A stretch of DNA of 45,811 nt from an uncultured Prevotellaceae bacterium (GTDB taxonomy: Bacteria > Bacteroidota > Bacteroidia > Bacteroidales > Bacteroidaceae), in assembly GCA_945865175.1 (NCBI GenBank), contig CAMBDA010000028.1, forward strand, positions 1-45,811, given 5' to 3'. Under the pieces are notes generated by a model. That model was given only the letters and a program-made list of their open reading frames with translations. It was not told where the DNA came from and did no database searches. This document shows positions 25,215 through 34,700 of the stretch, one piece after another (position 1 is the stretch's first letter; each line of letters starts with the position of its first letter). Made by a program: the position numbers and the translations under genes.

Positions 25215-27521
25215 ATGAAACGAAGACTGATTCTTTTGTCTGCCTGTTGTGCAAGCCTTTTGGCACAGGCCATCGACAATCCAGTGGACTATGTGAACAC
25301 CCTTGTGGGCTCCCATTCCACCCATGCCCTCTCTACGGGTAACACCTATCCTGCCATTGCCACCCCATGGGGTATGAATTTCTGGACTCCCCAGACGGGA
25401 AAGATGGGCGACGGATGGTGCTACACCTATGATGCAGAAAAAATCCGCGGATTCAAGCAGACCCACCAGCCCAGCCCTTGGATGAACGACTATGGAATGT
25501 TCTCTATCATGCCCATGTGCGGCAAGGCTGAGTTCGACGAGGACAAGCGTGCCAGCTGGTTCTCTCACAAGGCCGAGACAGCCACCCCTTATTATTATAA
25601 GGTATATCTGGCCGATTATGATATCGTCACCGAGGTGGCACCCACTAGCCGTGCCGCCATTTTCCGCTTCACCTTCCCCGAGAGTGAGCACAGCTATGTA
25701 GTGGTGGATGCCTATGACCGTGGCTCCTATGTGAAGGTGTTGCCCCAGCAGTGTCGCATCGAGGGCTACACCACGCGTAACAGCGGCGGCGTGCCCGATG
25801 GCTTCCGCAACTATTTCGTGGTGGAGTTTGACAAGCCTTTCACCTATACGGCTGTGTCCAAGGACGGTCAGCTGGACCAGCAGGACCTGCAGGCTGAGTG
25901 TGGCCATGCAGGTGGTATCATTGGCTTTGCCACCCGTCGGGGCGAGCAGGTGAACGCGCGTGTGGCATCCTCCTTCATCAGCATCGAGCAGGCCCAGCGT
26001 AATCTGCAGGAACTCTCCGGCCAGTCGCTCGACCAGGTGGCCAGTGCTGCCCGTACGGAGTGGAACACCGTCCTCAGCCGGATTGATGTGCAGGACTTGT
26101 CGGACCCCAATCGCCTGCGCACCTTCTACAGCTGCCTCTATCGCTCCCTGCTCTTCCCCCGCAGTTTCTTCGAGCAGGATGCCAGCGGACAGATTGTCCA
26201 CTACAGCCCCTACAATGGTCAGGTGCTGCCCGGCTACATGTTTGCCGATACGGGTTTCTGGGACACCTTCCGTGCCCTCTTCCCCCTGGTGAACCTTGTT
26301 TATCCCGAGATGGCTGCCCGGATGCAGGAGGGATGGGCGAATGCCTACAAGGAGAGCGGATTCCTGCCCGAATGGAGTTCGCCCGGCCACCGCGACTGCA
26401 TGGTGGGCAACAATTCGGCCAGTGTGGTAGCCGATGCTTATCTCAAGGGCATCCGTGGCTATGACATCGAAACGTTGTGGGAGGCTGTGGTGCATGGTGC
26501 CAATGCCGAGCTGGAACGTTCGGCCAGCGGGCGTCGTCAGTGGGAGGCATACAACCAATTGGGATACGTGCCTTACGACAAGATTCGCGAGAGTGCGGCA
26601 CGCACTTTGGAATATGCTTTCGATGACTGGAGCATTTATCAGTTGGGCAAGGCCTTGGGCAAGCCCGAGCGGGAGATTGAGGTGTTTGCCCGCCGTGCCA
26701 TGAACTACCGCAACCTTTTCGACCCGTCGCACAATCTGATGCGCGGCCGTCTGGAGAACGGGGAATGGGCGCCCGACTTCAATCCTTTCAAGTGGGGCGA
26801 TGCCTTTACCGAGGGCAACAGTTGGCACTATACATGGAGCGTCTTCCACGACCCGCAGGGCCTCATCGACCTGATGGGAGGCAACCGGGTGTTCAATGCC
26901 ATGCTCGATAGTGTCTTTTCCCTGCCTCCCGTCTTTGATGACAGCTATTATGGCGGCACCATCCATGAGATACGCGAGATGCAGATTATGAACATGGGCA
27001 ACTATGCCCATGGCAATCAGCCCATTCAGCACATGATTTATCTCTATGGCTACAGTGGGGAACCCTGGAAGACACAGCATTGGCTGCGCGAGACGATGAA
27101 CCGCATGTACAATGCCAACCCCGACGGCTATTGTGGCGACGAGGACAACGGGCAGACCAGTGCCTGGTATGTGTTCACGGCCCTGGGCTTTTATCCCGTA
27201 TGCCCGGGCTCTAATCAGTATGTGCTGGGTGCCCCCTATTTCAAGCATGTCACACTCCATTTGCCCGGTGGCAAGGATGTGGTGGTGAGCGCGCCTGCAT
27301 GTAGCGACGCGAACCGTTATGTGCAACGGCTCACGGTCGACGGGCAGGAATATGACCTCAACTATGTCACCCACGCCGACCTGCTCAAGGGTATGCGTAT
27401 GGATTACACCATGTCTTCACAGCCCAATACCTCCCGCGGCATAGCGCTCGAATCGGCTCCTTACTCGTTCAGCAAGGAGTACAAGCAGACGCCCGCCAAG
27501 ACCAAGAAGCGGAAGAAGTAG
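25215..27521 (+). CDS. Glycoside hydrolase family 92 alpha-mannosidase
   Basis: GH92 enzymes are calcium-dependent exo-alpha-mannosidases that trim N-glycans and yeast mannan outside the cytoplasm. The 768-aa product has a signal peptide (MKRRLILLSACCASLLAQA), the N-terminal sandwich with DYVNTLVGSHSTHALSTGNTYPAIATPWGM, and the (alpha/alpha)6 barrel. The likely acid Glu533 lies in TEGNSWHYTWS, and the base region is GDEDNGQTSAWYVF (Asp642, Asp644). Family length is normal and all key motifs are intact. The preferred start at 25215 has the AT-rich upstream typical of this genome; the frame is open further upstream only inside the previous gene. Linkage and mannose-branch specificity cannot be told. 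Confidence 0.94.
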   Translation: MKRRLILLSACCASLLAQAIDNPVDYVNTLVGSHSTHALSTGNTYPAIATPWGMNFWTPQTGKMGDGWCYTYDAEKIRGFKQTHQPSPWMNDYGMFSIMPMCGKAEFDEDKRASWFSHKAETATPYYYKVYLADYDIVTEVAPTSRAAIFRFTFPESEHSYVVVDAYDRGSYVKVLPQQCRIEGYTTRNSGGVPDGFRNYFVVEFDKPFTYTAVSKDGQLDQQDLQAECGHAGGIIGFATRRGEQVNARVASSFISIEQAQRNLQELSGQSLDQVASAARTEWNTVLSRIDVQDLSDPNRLRTFYSCLYRSLLFPRSFFEQDASGQIVHYSPYNGQVLPGYMFADTGFWDTFRALFPLVNLVYPEMAARMQEGWANAYKESGFLPEWSSPGHRDCMVGNNSASVVADAYLKGIRGYDIETLWEAVVHGANAELERSASGRRQWEAYNQLGYVPYDKIRESAARTLEYAFDDWSIYQLGKALGKPEREIEVFARRAMNYRNLFDPSHNLMRGRLENGEWAPDFNPFKWGDAFTEGNSWHYTWSVFHDPQGLIDLMGGNRVFNAMLDSVFSLPPVFDDSYYGGTIHEIREMQIMNMGNYAHGNQPIQHMIYLYGYSGEPWKTQHWLRETMNRMYNANPDGYCGDEDNGQTSAWYVFTALGFYPVCPGSNQYVLGAPYFKHVTLHLPGGKDVVVSAPACSDANRYVQRLTVDGQEYDLNYVTHADLLKGMRMDYTMSSQPNTSRGIALESAPYSFSKEYKQTPAKTKKRKK

Positions 27522-27558
27522 CGCATCTCCGTTCTTCCTCTCCTTATCCATATGGAAG

Positions 27559-27621
27559 GCCGTTAACTTATGGCTCACCCGGTTCGCAGGCCATGCATTA
27601 GGGCAGTCGTAGGTTAACGGC
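27559..27621. other. Structured inverted repeat between GH92 and the YjbR-family gene
   Basis: GCCGTTAAC (27559-27567) and GTTAACGGC (27613-27621) form a perfect 9-bp outer stem; inside, ATGGC and GCCAT can pair around a 15-nt loop. There is no T-run, so a simple terminator is unlikely. It may be a small structured RNA, an operator pair or a palindromic repeat. Confidence 0.4.
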
Positions 27622-27690
27622 TTGGACAGGGGATAGTTGCTCATTTCCGGGGGTAAATTTCTTGCCCGCGCTGATGATAAGACAGGAATC

Positions 27691-28074
27691 ATGAATATAG
27701 AAGAAGTTCGAGAATATGTATTGTCGCTCTATGGAGTGACCGAGGACCAGCCGTTTGGTGACGACAACATCACTTTCCGTATCGAAGGCAAGATTTTCAT
27801 TTGCCTTTGGCTGGGCAGTGACAGCAATACTTCCAACAGCCCCGACCCTCATTTTGCCATAAAGCTTACACCCGACCGCAACCTTGAGTTGCGCGAACGG
27901 TTCTCAGCCGTCACCCCGGCATGGCATTGGAACAAGAAACACTGGAGCGATGTTTTCTACGAGTGCCTCGATGATGACTATGTCAGGCAATGGATTCGTG
28001 AATCCTACAACCTCATAGTGTCGAAACTCCCGAAAGCTGTACGGTTACAGTATCTTGGAAACAAATACAGGTGA
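27691..28074 (+). CDS. MmcQ/YjbR family protein
   Basis: This 127-aa cytoplasmic protein fits the MmcQ/YjbR family (CyaY-like fold): MNIEEVREYVLSLYGVTEDQPFGDD at the start, ITFRIEGKIFICLWL, FAIKLTPDRNLELRERF, HWNKKHWSDVFY, and SYNLIVSKLPK at the end. Members are often annotated as DNA-binding, though function is not settled. The frame is open from 27637, but the ATG at 27691 matches the family start. It lies alone, with a long hairpin after it that faces vsr on the other strand. Confidence 0.88.
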   Translation: MNIEEVREYVLSLYGVTEDQPFGDDNITFRIEGKIFICLWLGSDSNTSNSPDPHFAIKLTPDRNLELRERFSAVTPAWHWNKKHWSDVFYECLDDDYVRQWIRESYNLIVSKLPKAVRLQYLGNKYR

Positions 28075-28132
28075 CAATGTGAATGGATTCACATATATTC
28101 CTTTGCAGATGAAGTAGCTTCTGTTACAGAAG

Positions 28133-28196
28133 GATTAATAACCTTACCGCAACAAGATTAATAACCTTAATGCTGTAAGGTTATTAATCTTTCTTT
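28133..28196. terminator. Long hairpin with a third repeat copy between YjbR and vsr
   Basis: AGATTAATAACCTTA (28155-28169) pairs perfectly over 15 bp with TAAGGTTATTAATCT (28176-28190); a T-rich TTCTTT follows. An additional direct copy of GATTAATAACCTTA lies at 28133-28146, so the downstream arm could pair with either copy. It sits between convergent genes and can terminate both. Confidence 0.7.
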
Positions 28197-28234
28197 CAGA
28201 TATCATGTATTCATAAGCTTGGAAGATAGTGTTT

Positions 28235-28762
28235 TCAATCTTCACTAAACCGTTGGATTCCGTTATTATACTCTTCCATCGATTCTGCTGCTATTAGGGT
28301 TTCTCCTTCGACGGGGGCATAGGATTTGATTCTTCTGTCTTCAAGATAGATATGGTTGAGGGTATATTCCAGGGCTTCCAGGGTTTGCATGCGTACTTTT
28401 GGCTTCAGTTGGCATTCCCAAATGGTAATGCAGTGCCATCCCATGGCTGTCAGTTGTAGTTGTTTCTTCCTGTCTCTGTTTCGGTTCTTTTCAATCTTAT
28501 TGTGCCAGAATTCCACATTCGATTTCGGAAGCACATAGTATTTGCAGCCTTCGTGACCATGCCAGAAACAACCGTTCACGAAAATGACAGTTCTGTATTT
28601 GCGCAAGACCAAGTCGGGATGCCCGGGAAGGCGTGGATAGTTTAGCCTATACCGATAGCCACGGCTGAACAAGAACTTTCTCACCAGCAGTTCTGGCTGA
28701 GTGTTCTTGCTTTTTATTGCAGACATGCAATGGTGACGCTGTTCTTTGGTCAGTTTGTCCAT
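28235..28762 (-). CDS. vsr: DNA mismatch endonuclease Vsr
   Basis: Vsr nicks next to T:G mismatches formed by deamination of 5-methylcytosine, starting very short patch repair. The 175-aa protein has MSAIKSKNTQPELLVRKFLFSRGYRYR, the catalytic region LPGHPDLVLRKYRTVIFVNGCFWHGH (Asp and metal/zinc ligands), and FWHNKIEKNRNRDRKKQLQLTAMGWHCITIWEC, which match the E. coli enzyme closely in order. The ATG at 28762 begins the conserved MDKLTKEQRHHCMSAI; longer in-frame starts upstream are not family-like. About 40 residues after the conserved core are less typical. The expected partner, a C5 cytosine methyltransferase, is not adjacent on either side. Confidence 0.93.
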   Translation of the reverse strand: MDKLTKEQRHHCMSAIKSKNTQPELLVRKFLFSRGYRYRLNYPRLPGHPDLVLRKYRTVIFVNGCFWHGHEGCKYYVLPKSNVEFWHNKIEKNRNRDRKKQLQLTAMGWHCITIWECQLKPKVRMQTLEALEYTLNHIYLEDRRIKSYAPVEGETLIAAESMEEYNNGIQRFSED

Positions 28763-28852
28763 GTTTTGTTGATGTTGCCTGTAAAGGTAGTGTTTTTTTT
28801 CAATACAGGGATACTTTTCGGGCTTTTGTTCTGCAATGTCGGCAAATAGCCT

Positions 28853-28860
28853 TACTTTTG
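28853..28860 (+). promoter_or_regulatory. Promoter -7 element for the deleted AAA-ATPase gene
   Basis: TACTTTTG matches TAnnTTTG. The nearest TTTG (28825-28828) is 24 nt upstream, longer than normal. The element lies 29 nt before the ATG at 28890. Confidence 0.45.
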
Positions 28861-28889
28861 TTGTCGAAAAAGAGAAAAGCATCGTGGTT

Positions 28890-29273
28890 ATGGAAGGAGA
28901 AGCTTCAAAAAAGGAGATAAAACGCATACCCTACGGGATGATGAACTTCGTGGCTGTCCGCGAAGACAATTATTACTACGTTGATAAGACAAGGTTCATA
29001 GAGAAGGTGGAGAATGCCAACAGATTCTTCTTCTTCATCCGTCCGCGCCAGGAGGTTTTCACCGACATGGAGCATTCCTACATCATCGAGCTGAAGTACC
29101 TCAAGAGCCATGCCACGGCCATGGAGGCGGAAGCGGCCGTGAAGCAGGCCAGGGCCCAGGTGCTTCGCTATGCCGATACGGTGAATGTGGGCGAGAACAT
29201 AGGCCACACCACGCTCCACAAGGTCATTGTGGTGTATTGCGGAGTGGACATGGTAGCGTGCGAGGATGTATGA
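28890..29273 (+). pseudogene. Internally deleted AAA-ATPase-like/PD-(D/E)XK nuclease protein
   Basis: The 127-aa frame joins the two ends of a family that is normally around 500 aa in Bacteroidetes. Residues 1-54 match its N-terminus (KKRIPYGMMNF-type start, YYYVDKTRFIEKVE, FFFFIRPR, immediately before the Walker-A segment RRFGKS), and residues about 58-127 match its C-terminal PD-(D/E)XK nuclease-like end (MEHSYIIELKYLK, ARAQVLRYAD, HKVIVVYCG). All of the ATPase core between them is gone, and the reading frame is preserved. The promoter is still recognisable. The nuclease Glu-x-Lys (IELKY) remains but the earlier Asp of that site is probably in the deleted part. A remnant with no function is likely; a functional short protein is possible. 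Confidence 0.8.
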
Positions 29274-29326
29274 AGCACAGGGCGCAGCCACAAGTGAATG
29301 ACTCCATTGGAAAAATAGCTACATAA

Positions 29327-29384
29327 ATCGCGTTCTCAAGAAATGCGGCCTTTGAGGCTACAATTCTTGAGAACGCGATATTTT
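29327..29384. terminator. Long hairpin between the deleted ATPase gene and GH51
   Basis: ATCGCGTTCTCAAGAA (29327-29342) pairs perfectly over 16 bp with TTCTTGAGAACGCGAT (29364-29379). The 21-nt loop contains a further small stem GCCT-TTG-AGGC. It is followed by ATTTTC on the plus strand and lies between convergent genes, so it probably terminates transcription from both sides. Confidence 0.65.
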
Positions 29385-29404
29385 CGTTAATGAGTGTACG
29401 GGTG

Positions 29405-31387
29405 TCAGAGCTGGATGGTGTACATCACAAAGGAGTGGGGCTTCACCTCCACCTTCATCTTTTTGCTCACTTCCACCTCTTCCTTTACGGGAGCAATGGG
29501 CTGCGCATCAAAGTTGTTCTCCTGATCGGGATTCCCGGCCAGCGTTGTCTTCACGGCCTTCTTCTTCAGACCAGGGAAACGGCTGAGATTGAGGCTCACT
29601 TTGCAGGTGTTGTTGGCAGCATTGCACACCTTCACAAAGAGCTGGCGTGTGTGGGTGTTGAGCACCACCGACTGCTCCTGCATATTGGTCTTCTCGCTGT
29701 CGAAGGTGACGCAATCGCCATAGTAATAGTTGCCCGATGACTGACCGAACATCTGTTGCACATAGTAGCTACAGGTGAGGAAGGGACGTTCGTTGTCGAA
29801 ATAGATGAGGTCGGGGTTCCAGTTGGTGGCGTTCTTGCGTGCAAAGAGGGGCGCATAGCTGGTCATGCACACGATGTCGCCGTTGCGCTCTACATGCAGC
29901 AGATAGAGTGCTTCGGCCAGTGCATCGCGCATCTTCTTGTCCTTGGAGGCATATTCACCGAGATAGACCTTGGTCTTGCAGTCGCGGGGATAGGTGTCGT
30001 ATTGGCGGCTGGTCTCGAAATAGGTATGTGGCTCGTAGTAGTGCTCGTCGAGAATGGGCATGTCCAGTTCGCGTGCCAACTTCCATCCCTCTTCATAATC
30101 GGGGTTGCCGGGGTGGGAACCAGGGCCGGCTGTGCCTACAATCACTATCTCGGGATGTTTTTCCATGATTTTCTTGTACATATAGCGGAAACGTTCTGCA
30201 AACTCGGGGGAGATTTTTTCCTCGTTTCCAATGCCCAGGTATTTCAGACCGAAGGGTTCGGGGTGGCCGGCGGCGGCACGCACCTTGCCCCATTGGGTGG
30301 AGGCATCACCGTTGGCCCATTCGATGAGGTCAAGGGCATCCTGCACCCATTCGTCCATTTCCTGCATGGGCACTACGTCCTGTGCCTGAGTGGGCCACAT
30401 GTTCCAGCCACCGTTGGCACCCTGACAGCTCACACCGCAGGGGAGGATGGGTACGGGTTGCATGTTCATGTCCTCGCACAGCTGGAAATATTCATAGTAG
30501 CCCAATCCCATCGACTGGTGATAGCCCCAGGTGTTCTTCAGCGGGCGGCGTTGTTCCTTGGGGCCTACAGTGGTCTTCCAGCGATAGGTGTTCCAGAATC
30601 CGTCGCCACCACCGTGTACCACACATCCGCCGGGGAAACGCATGAACTTGGGATGCAGGGCTTCAAGGGCCTCAGCCAGGTCTTTGCGCAGGCCATGCCC
30701 TTTGTAGGTGTCCTGAGGCATGAGGGAGAGCTGGTCCACATCCATCACGCCCAGGGTGAGCACCAGCATACGTAGGGCAGCGTGCTGGCAGTCTGCATTG
30801 GCGCACAGCGTGGCTGCGTAGGAAGTCCACTGTTTGCCGCTGACGGTGAGTACCGTGTCGGCCAATACCTTGGTTTGCCTGCCGGGCTCGATGAGCGTCA
30901 CCCTCACCTGCTTGTCCTTGCCATCGACATTGCGGGCAAAGAAGGAAAAGTCATAGTTGGCTCCCTTCTTCACGTTGATGCCGTCAAAGCCCTGGTTCTC
31001 CAGTCCGAAGCCTTTCCATCCGTCATAGTCCTGATACTCCTTTACACGTTCGACAGTGAGGCGCATGTAGTTGATGTTGTGGGGGTGGATGGGGTCCTGC
31101 TGTAGCGCCTGGGCCAGACCCAGCGAATGTCCGGGACGGCATACACGCCAGGCCGTGCCTGGTCCCCAGCCGTCACGTTCGGCAAGATTAAACTCAAAAG
31201 AGCCGTTTTGCAGCAGCTCAGCATAGAGTCCTCCATCTGCAGCGGAACTGATATCCTCGAAGAAGATACCCACCAGTTCGTCACTAATCTGTTTTCCTCC
31301 GGCAGGTGCCTTCATTTCCTTCTGTGCCTGTGCCGTCAGCGTCCCTGCTGCGAGCATCAAGGTGAGCAATTTTTTGGGTAATTTCAT
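29405..31387 (-). CDS. Glycoside hydrolase family 51 alpha-L-arabinofuranosidase
   Basis: The 660-aa exported enzyme removes alpha-L-arabinofuranosyl side chains from arabinan or arabinoxylan. It has a signal peptide (MKLPKKLLTLMLAAGTLTAQAQ), an N-terminal segment with LVGIFFEDISSAADGGLYAELLQNGSFEF, a carbohydrate-binding-like sandwich (about 75-215), the TIM barrel with FMRFPGGCVVHG and LKYLGIGNEE (acid/base Glu389), the nucleophile in KVYLGEYAS (Glu478), and a C-terminal beta domain. All key residues are present. It has its own -7 element at 31453-31460 and stands alone, with hairpins on both flanks. No other arabinan gene is adjacent. Confidence 0.93.
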   Translation of the reverse strand: MKLPKKLLTLMLAAGTLTAQAQKEMKAPAGGKQISDELVGIFFEDISSAADGGLYAELLQNGSFEFNLAERDGWGPGTAWRVCRPGHSLGLAQALQQDPIHPHNINYMRLTVERVKEYQDYDGWKGFGLENQGFDGINVKKGANYDFSFFARNVDGKDKQVRVTLIEPGRQTKVLADTVLTVSGKQWTSYAATLCANADCQHAALRMLVLTLGVMDVDQLSLMPQDTYKGHGLRKDLAEALEALHPKFMRFPGGCVVHGGGDGFWNTYRWKTTVGPKEQRRPLKNTWGYHQSMGLGYYEYFQLCEDMNMQPVPILPCGVSCQGANGGWNMWPTQAQDVVPMQEMDEWVQDALDLIEWANGDASTQWGKVRAAAGHPEPFGLKYLGIGNEEKISPEFAERFRYMYKKIMEKHPEIVIVGTAGPGSHPGNPDYEEGWKLARELDMPILDEHYYEPHTYFETSRQYDTYPRDCKTKVYLGEYASKDKKMRDALAEALYLLHVERNGDIVCMTSYAPLFARKNATNWNPDLIYFDNERPFLTCSYYVQQMFGQSSGNYYYGDCVTFDSEKTNMQEQSVVLNTHTRQLFVKVCNAANNTCKVSLNLSRFPGLKKKAVKTTLAGNPDQENNFDAQPIAPVKEEVEVSKKMKVEVKPHSFVMYTIQL

Positions 31388-31452
31388 TTTTTATTGGTTT
31401 TGGTTTGTTTATGTTTTTTCGTGTATGGGGGTACAGATTCCAGATTTTGCTG

Positions 31453-31460
31453 CAAAGTTA
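31453..31460 (-). promoter_or_regulatory. Promoter -7 element for GH51
   Basis: The minus strand reads TAACTTTG, matching TAnnTTTG, with a leader of about 60 nt rich in A and C before the ATG. The -33 region is not recognisable. Confidence 0.55.
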
Positions 31461-31680
31461 ATGAAATTCGTGCGTAAATCAGCGGTATTCCCCTCAAAAA
31501 ATGATTCTCCAATGGCTAGTTCCTGATTTCATGTATTAGAAGGGCGAAAGAATAAACCCAATTGAGGTGAAGGCGGAGGAGAACCTCAAGGCCGTCGCAC
31601 TATCGTGGGCAGCACTGGATGACCAATGTCCCACTATATGGTCTTGCGGACATTGACAACGTCTGGCTGAAAGAGAACAA

Positions 31681-31719
31681 AGTGAGGGGCACACCGGTAT
31701 GGATGGCGTGCCCCTCACT
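31681..31719 (-). terminator. Terminator of the LamG-domain gene
   Basis: AGTGAGGGGCAC (31681-31692) pairs perfectly over 12 bp with GTGCCCCTCACT (31708-31719). On the minus strand it follows the 1322-aa gene by 22 nt and is followed by a T-rich TTGTTCTCTTTC. Confidence 0.75.
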
Positions 31720-31741
31720 TAGGGAATAGGGGAGGAATGCT

Positions 31742-34700
31742 TTACTTGCGGATATACACCTTCTTTCCTCCTATGATGTTGATGCCACGTACGGGGCGAG
31801 CCAGTTTCTGGCCCATCATGTTGTAGATGCCCTCAGGCTGTTGCTGGCCGGCCATGATGTTGGAGATGCCAGTACCGTCCTCGGAGTGCTCCTCCTTGCC
31901 GGTGTCCATGGCCTTCACCTTGTTCCACAGGGCTGCGGCCTGGGAACCGTTGAGGGGCTGGTCGTAGATACGGAAGATGGCGATGTCGCCCTGGAGCGTG
32001 GCCTCGGGCACGTCTCTGTTTGCCAGGTCACCGCCTACGCCAATCCAGCAAGGATTGGTGAGTGGATAGGTGAGGAAACCGTTGCCCGACGTGGAACCTG
32101 CAAATTCACCGTTCACATAGAGATTGATGATGCCGTCTGCCTGGTTCCATACGCCTATCAGATGAATCCATTCATCCTTCACCACGGGTGCGTTGTAGAC
32201 AGCATCGCGATAAGAGCCGTCCACGCAGACCTCGAACATCCAGTGGCCGTTGTACATGATCATGCCCAGACCACCAGCATCCTCCATGCCCAGACAACTG
32301 GCCCAGTTGCCTGGCATCTCTTCGCCTTCCCAGGTGGGACGCAGGTAGCACTCTACGGTGAGACCGTCGGCCATGCCGTTCCACAGTTCGTCGCTCACGG
32401 GAACCTTGGCATAGGAAACGGAGTTGTTGGTTGCCCATTCGTTCTCGGCCAGGCACATCACATCCATGCCCAGCTTGGGGCTGGTGACCACCTTCATGTC
32501 TGCCGAAGCCTCTACGGGATTCTGCATGGGCGACTGATCCACCACGGTGCCCTCTTCGGCATTGAAGACAAGGTCGAGCAGGTCGGCCTGCGGCAATTCC
32601 AGCAGCATGCTGCTGAACAGTGCGTCCAGTGTGGCCAGACTGTTGTCCATTTCCTCTTTGGTGTTGAAGACACCCAGCGTCCAGTCGTCCCATACCAGGG
32701 CACAGGCCTCTTCCAGTTCGAGGGCGTGGCCAGGATAATCGATTACACGGTCGGCATAGCCAATGAGCGAGCGTGCCATGTCGGTATACAGTCGTTTGGA
32801 GTTGATAATCTCACCAAACAGTTGGGAGAAGGTCTGGATGAGTGCATACTGTGCGGCTGCATCCGTGCCCTCTGCTTCCGCAGCCTGGATGGCCTCGTTC
32901 AGCCTGTCTTTCAGAGCCTGGGAGAAGTTGGGGTACCATGCATAGTCCTCGCCGTTGCTGAACTCATACTGTTGGATGTGCTTGGCGCGGGCCACTACAC
33001 TGGCTAGCGTCTGGCTGATGGCCTCGCCGGCTTCTTCAAGCGTACCTTCGTAGGTGAGCTGGATGTCGCCTATGCCCACCCACTCATCGCCACCGTAGCC
33101 GGAATAGGGATGACGGATGCCCACGGTGAGCTGTCCGTCCTGCACGTCCACGAGGATGCTGTTGGGATAGCGTCCGGCCTGGAAGGCATAGCAGCAGCTC
33201 TGGATGCCATGGAGTGCATAGCCCAGCAGGGTGCCGTCGGTGTCAAGGATTTCCTTGTCACGCACGGCTGCGTCGGCACCAATCCAACAGTTTTCCAGGT
33301 CTACAGCGTCGTCTGCGGAGATCATGTCTTCGATGACATCCTGCAGGTAGTTCATCTGGTCGTTGGCATAGATGGTGGGGTAGTACTGGTTGGCATAGGC
33401 ATTGTCGAACGGACGGTATCCACCCTTCACCTGCAGGCGGTACACACCGTTCTTCAGTCCCGTGATGGTCTGGTACATGTCGAAGGCGCGGCCGCCCCAG
33501 TTCTCGGCAGCATTCATGTTGCCGTTGGTGCCGTAGCCGTTCATCACCTGCCCCTTCCATCCTTGGAAACCATTGGCGAAATCAGCATTCTCCAGCAGGA
33601 CGGTTACGTCTGCTCCTGCAGCGGCATCTATGGCCATGGCCTTCTTTTCCATCTCATTGATGGTTTCTGTCATGGCCAGGACATCCTCAGTGTCGAGGCT
33701 GTAGTTCTCTGTTACATACGGATAGGTGCCCAGCGGATAGTCCTCGCATGGCTCTATGGCATCTTCAAAGAAGGAGAGCATAGACTCCACGTAAGTGCCG
33801 CTCATCTCAGACAGCTGGGCATAGACCCTGGTGGCGGCTTCCTGCAGTTCGACATAGGCCTGGATGTTCTTGGCCAGACGGTCGAGGAGTGTCTGCACGG
33901 TTTCGTAGGCCGTTTCCAGCTCGCTCCAGGTGTTCACATTTTCCAACTGGTCCAGTGCCGTTGCCACTTCGTCCACCAATGTGGTGTAGGCCAGCGGATC
34001 GCCTATTTCATCGCGCTTCAGTTGCGTGTATTCGGCGGCCACACCGGGGATGTCGCTTTCATCGTTGATACACATATATTCGGTGCCTGCTCCTATCACA
34101 ACACCATGGGTGGGGTCGAGCGTGGGAGCATTGTCGGTGCCCAGGGTCTGGTGCCATACAGCTTGTTGGGAAACAGCACCTTTGTTCAGACGCACACAAA
34201 TCTCGCCGCTGGCCAGCTGCTCTTCGGTCACCAGCGTACAGTTGCCGTAGCGGCAGGGCATTTCGGCAGGGTTGATGTAATAAACATTGTCGGTGTAGGC
34301 AGTTCCGCCCGACACCCAACCGACAAATTCGCTGCACCATGTGGCGTCTGCTGCCGACATCTGGCACAGGGCCAGGCAGTTTACAAAGTGGGTGTCGCCA
34401 GCCACGTCGGCGGTGAATCCGGCCATGGTGCCACCGTTGGGCGCGCTCATCACACACTTGGAGATGCAGTTCTCATAGCGGCTGCCTGTGCCGTCCCATG
34501 AGGAGAAGCCGCCGCAATAGGTGTCGCCCGAGTAGTAGGTGGTCATCTCCACCTCCACGGTCACGTTCTTCACCGTACCGCCGGCGTTCATGCCCAGCAG
34601 GGGAGAGGTCCATTGCTGGCTGGTGGTGACTGTTCCCTTCAGGGTGAGGTTTCTCACTTCAGAGCCCTTGCCCAGGTCGGCAATGAAGCCCGAGGTCCAG

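Larger units (their letters stand above)
31388..31741. other. Intergenic region between GH51 and the LamG-domain gene
   Basis: This 354-nt gap holds the GH51 promoter (near 31453) and a terminator (31681-31719). Plus-strand codons from about 31590 to 31735 form a short open frame with an ATG at 31619 (MTNVPLYGLADIDNVWLKEN), but its end is the terminator stem and it has no RBS; it may be a relic of a lost gene. I do not recognise the peptide. Confidence 0.4.

Noticed and set aside
27559..27621. Possible tRNA, because of GGTTCGCAGG inside the inverted repeat
   Set aside because: The segment is 63 nt and lacks a 7-bp acceptor stem with D and anticodon arms in the right places.
31536..31718. A 60-codon minus-strand frame between GH51 and the LamG gene
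   Set aside because: It covers the terminator stem and is Ser/Arg-rich without any motif or RBS.
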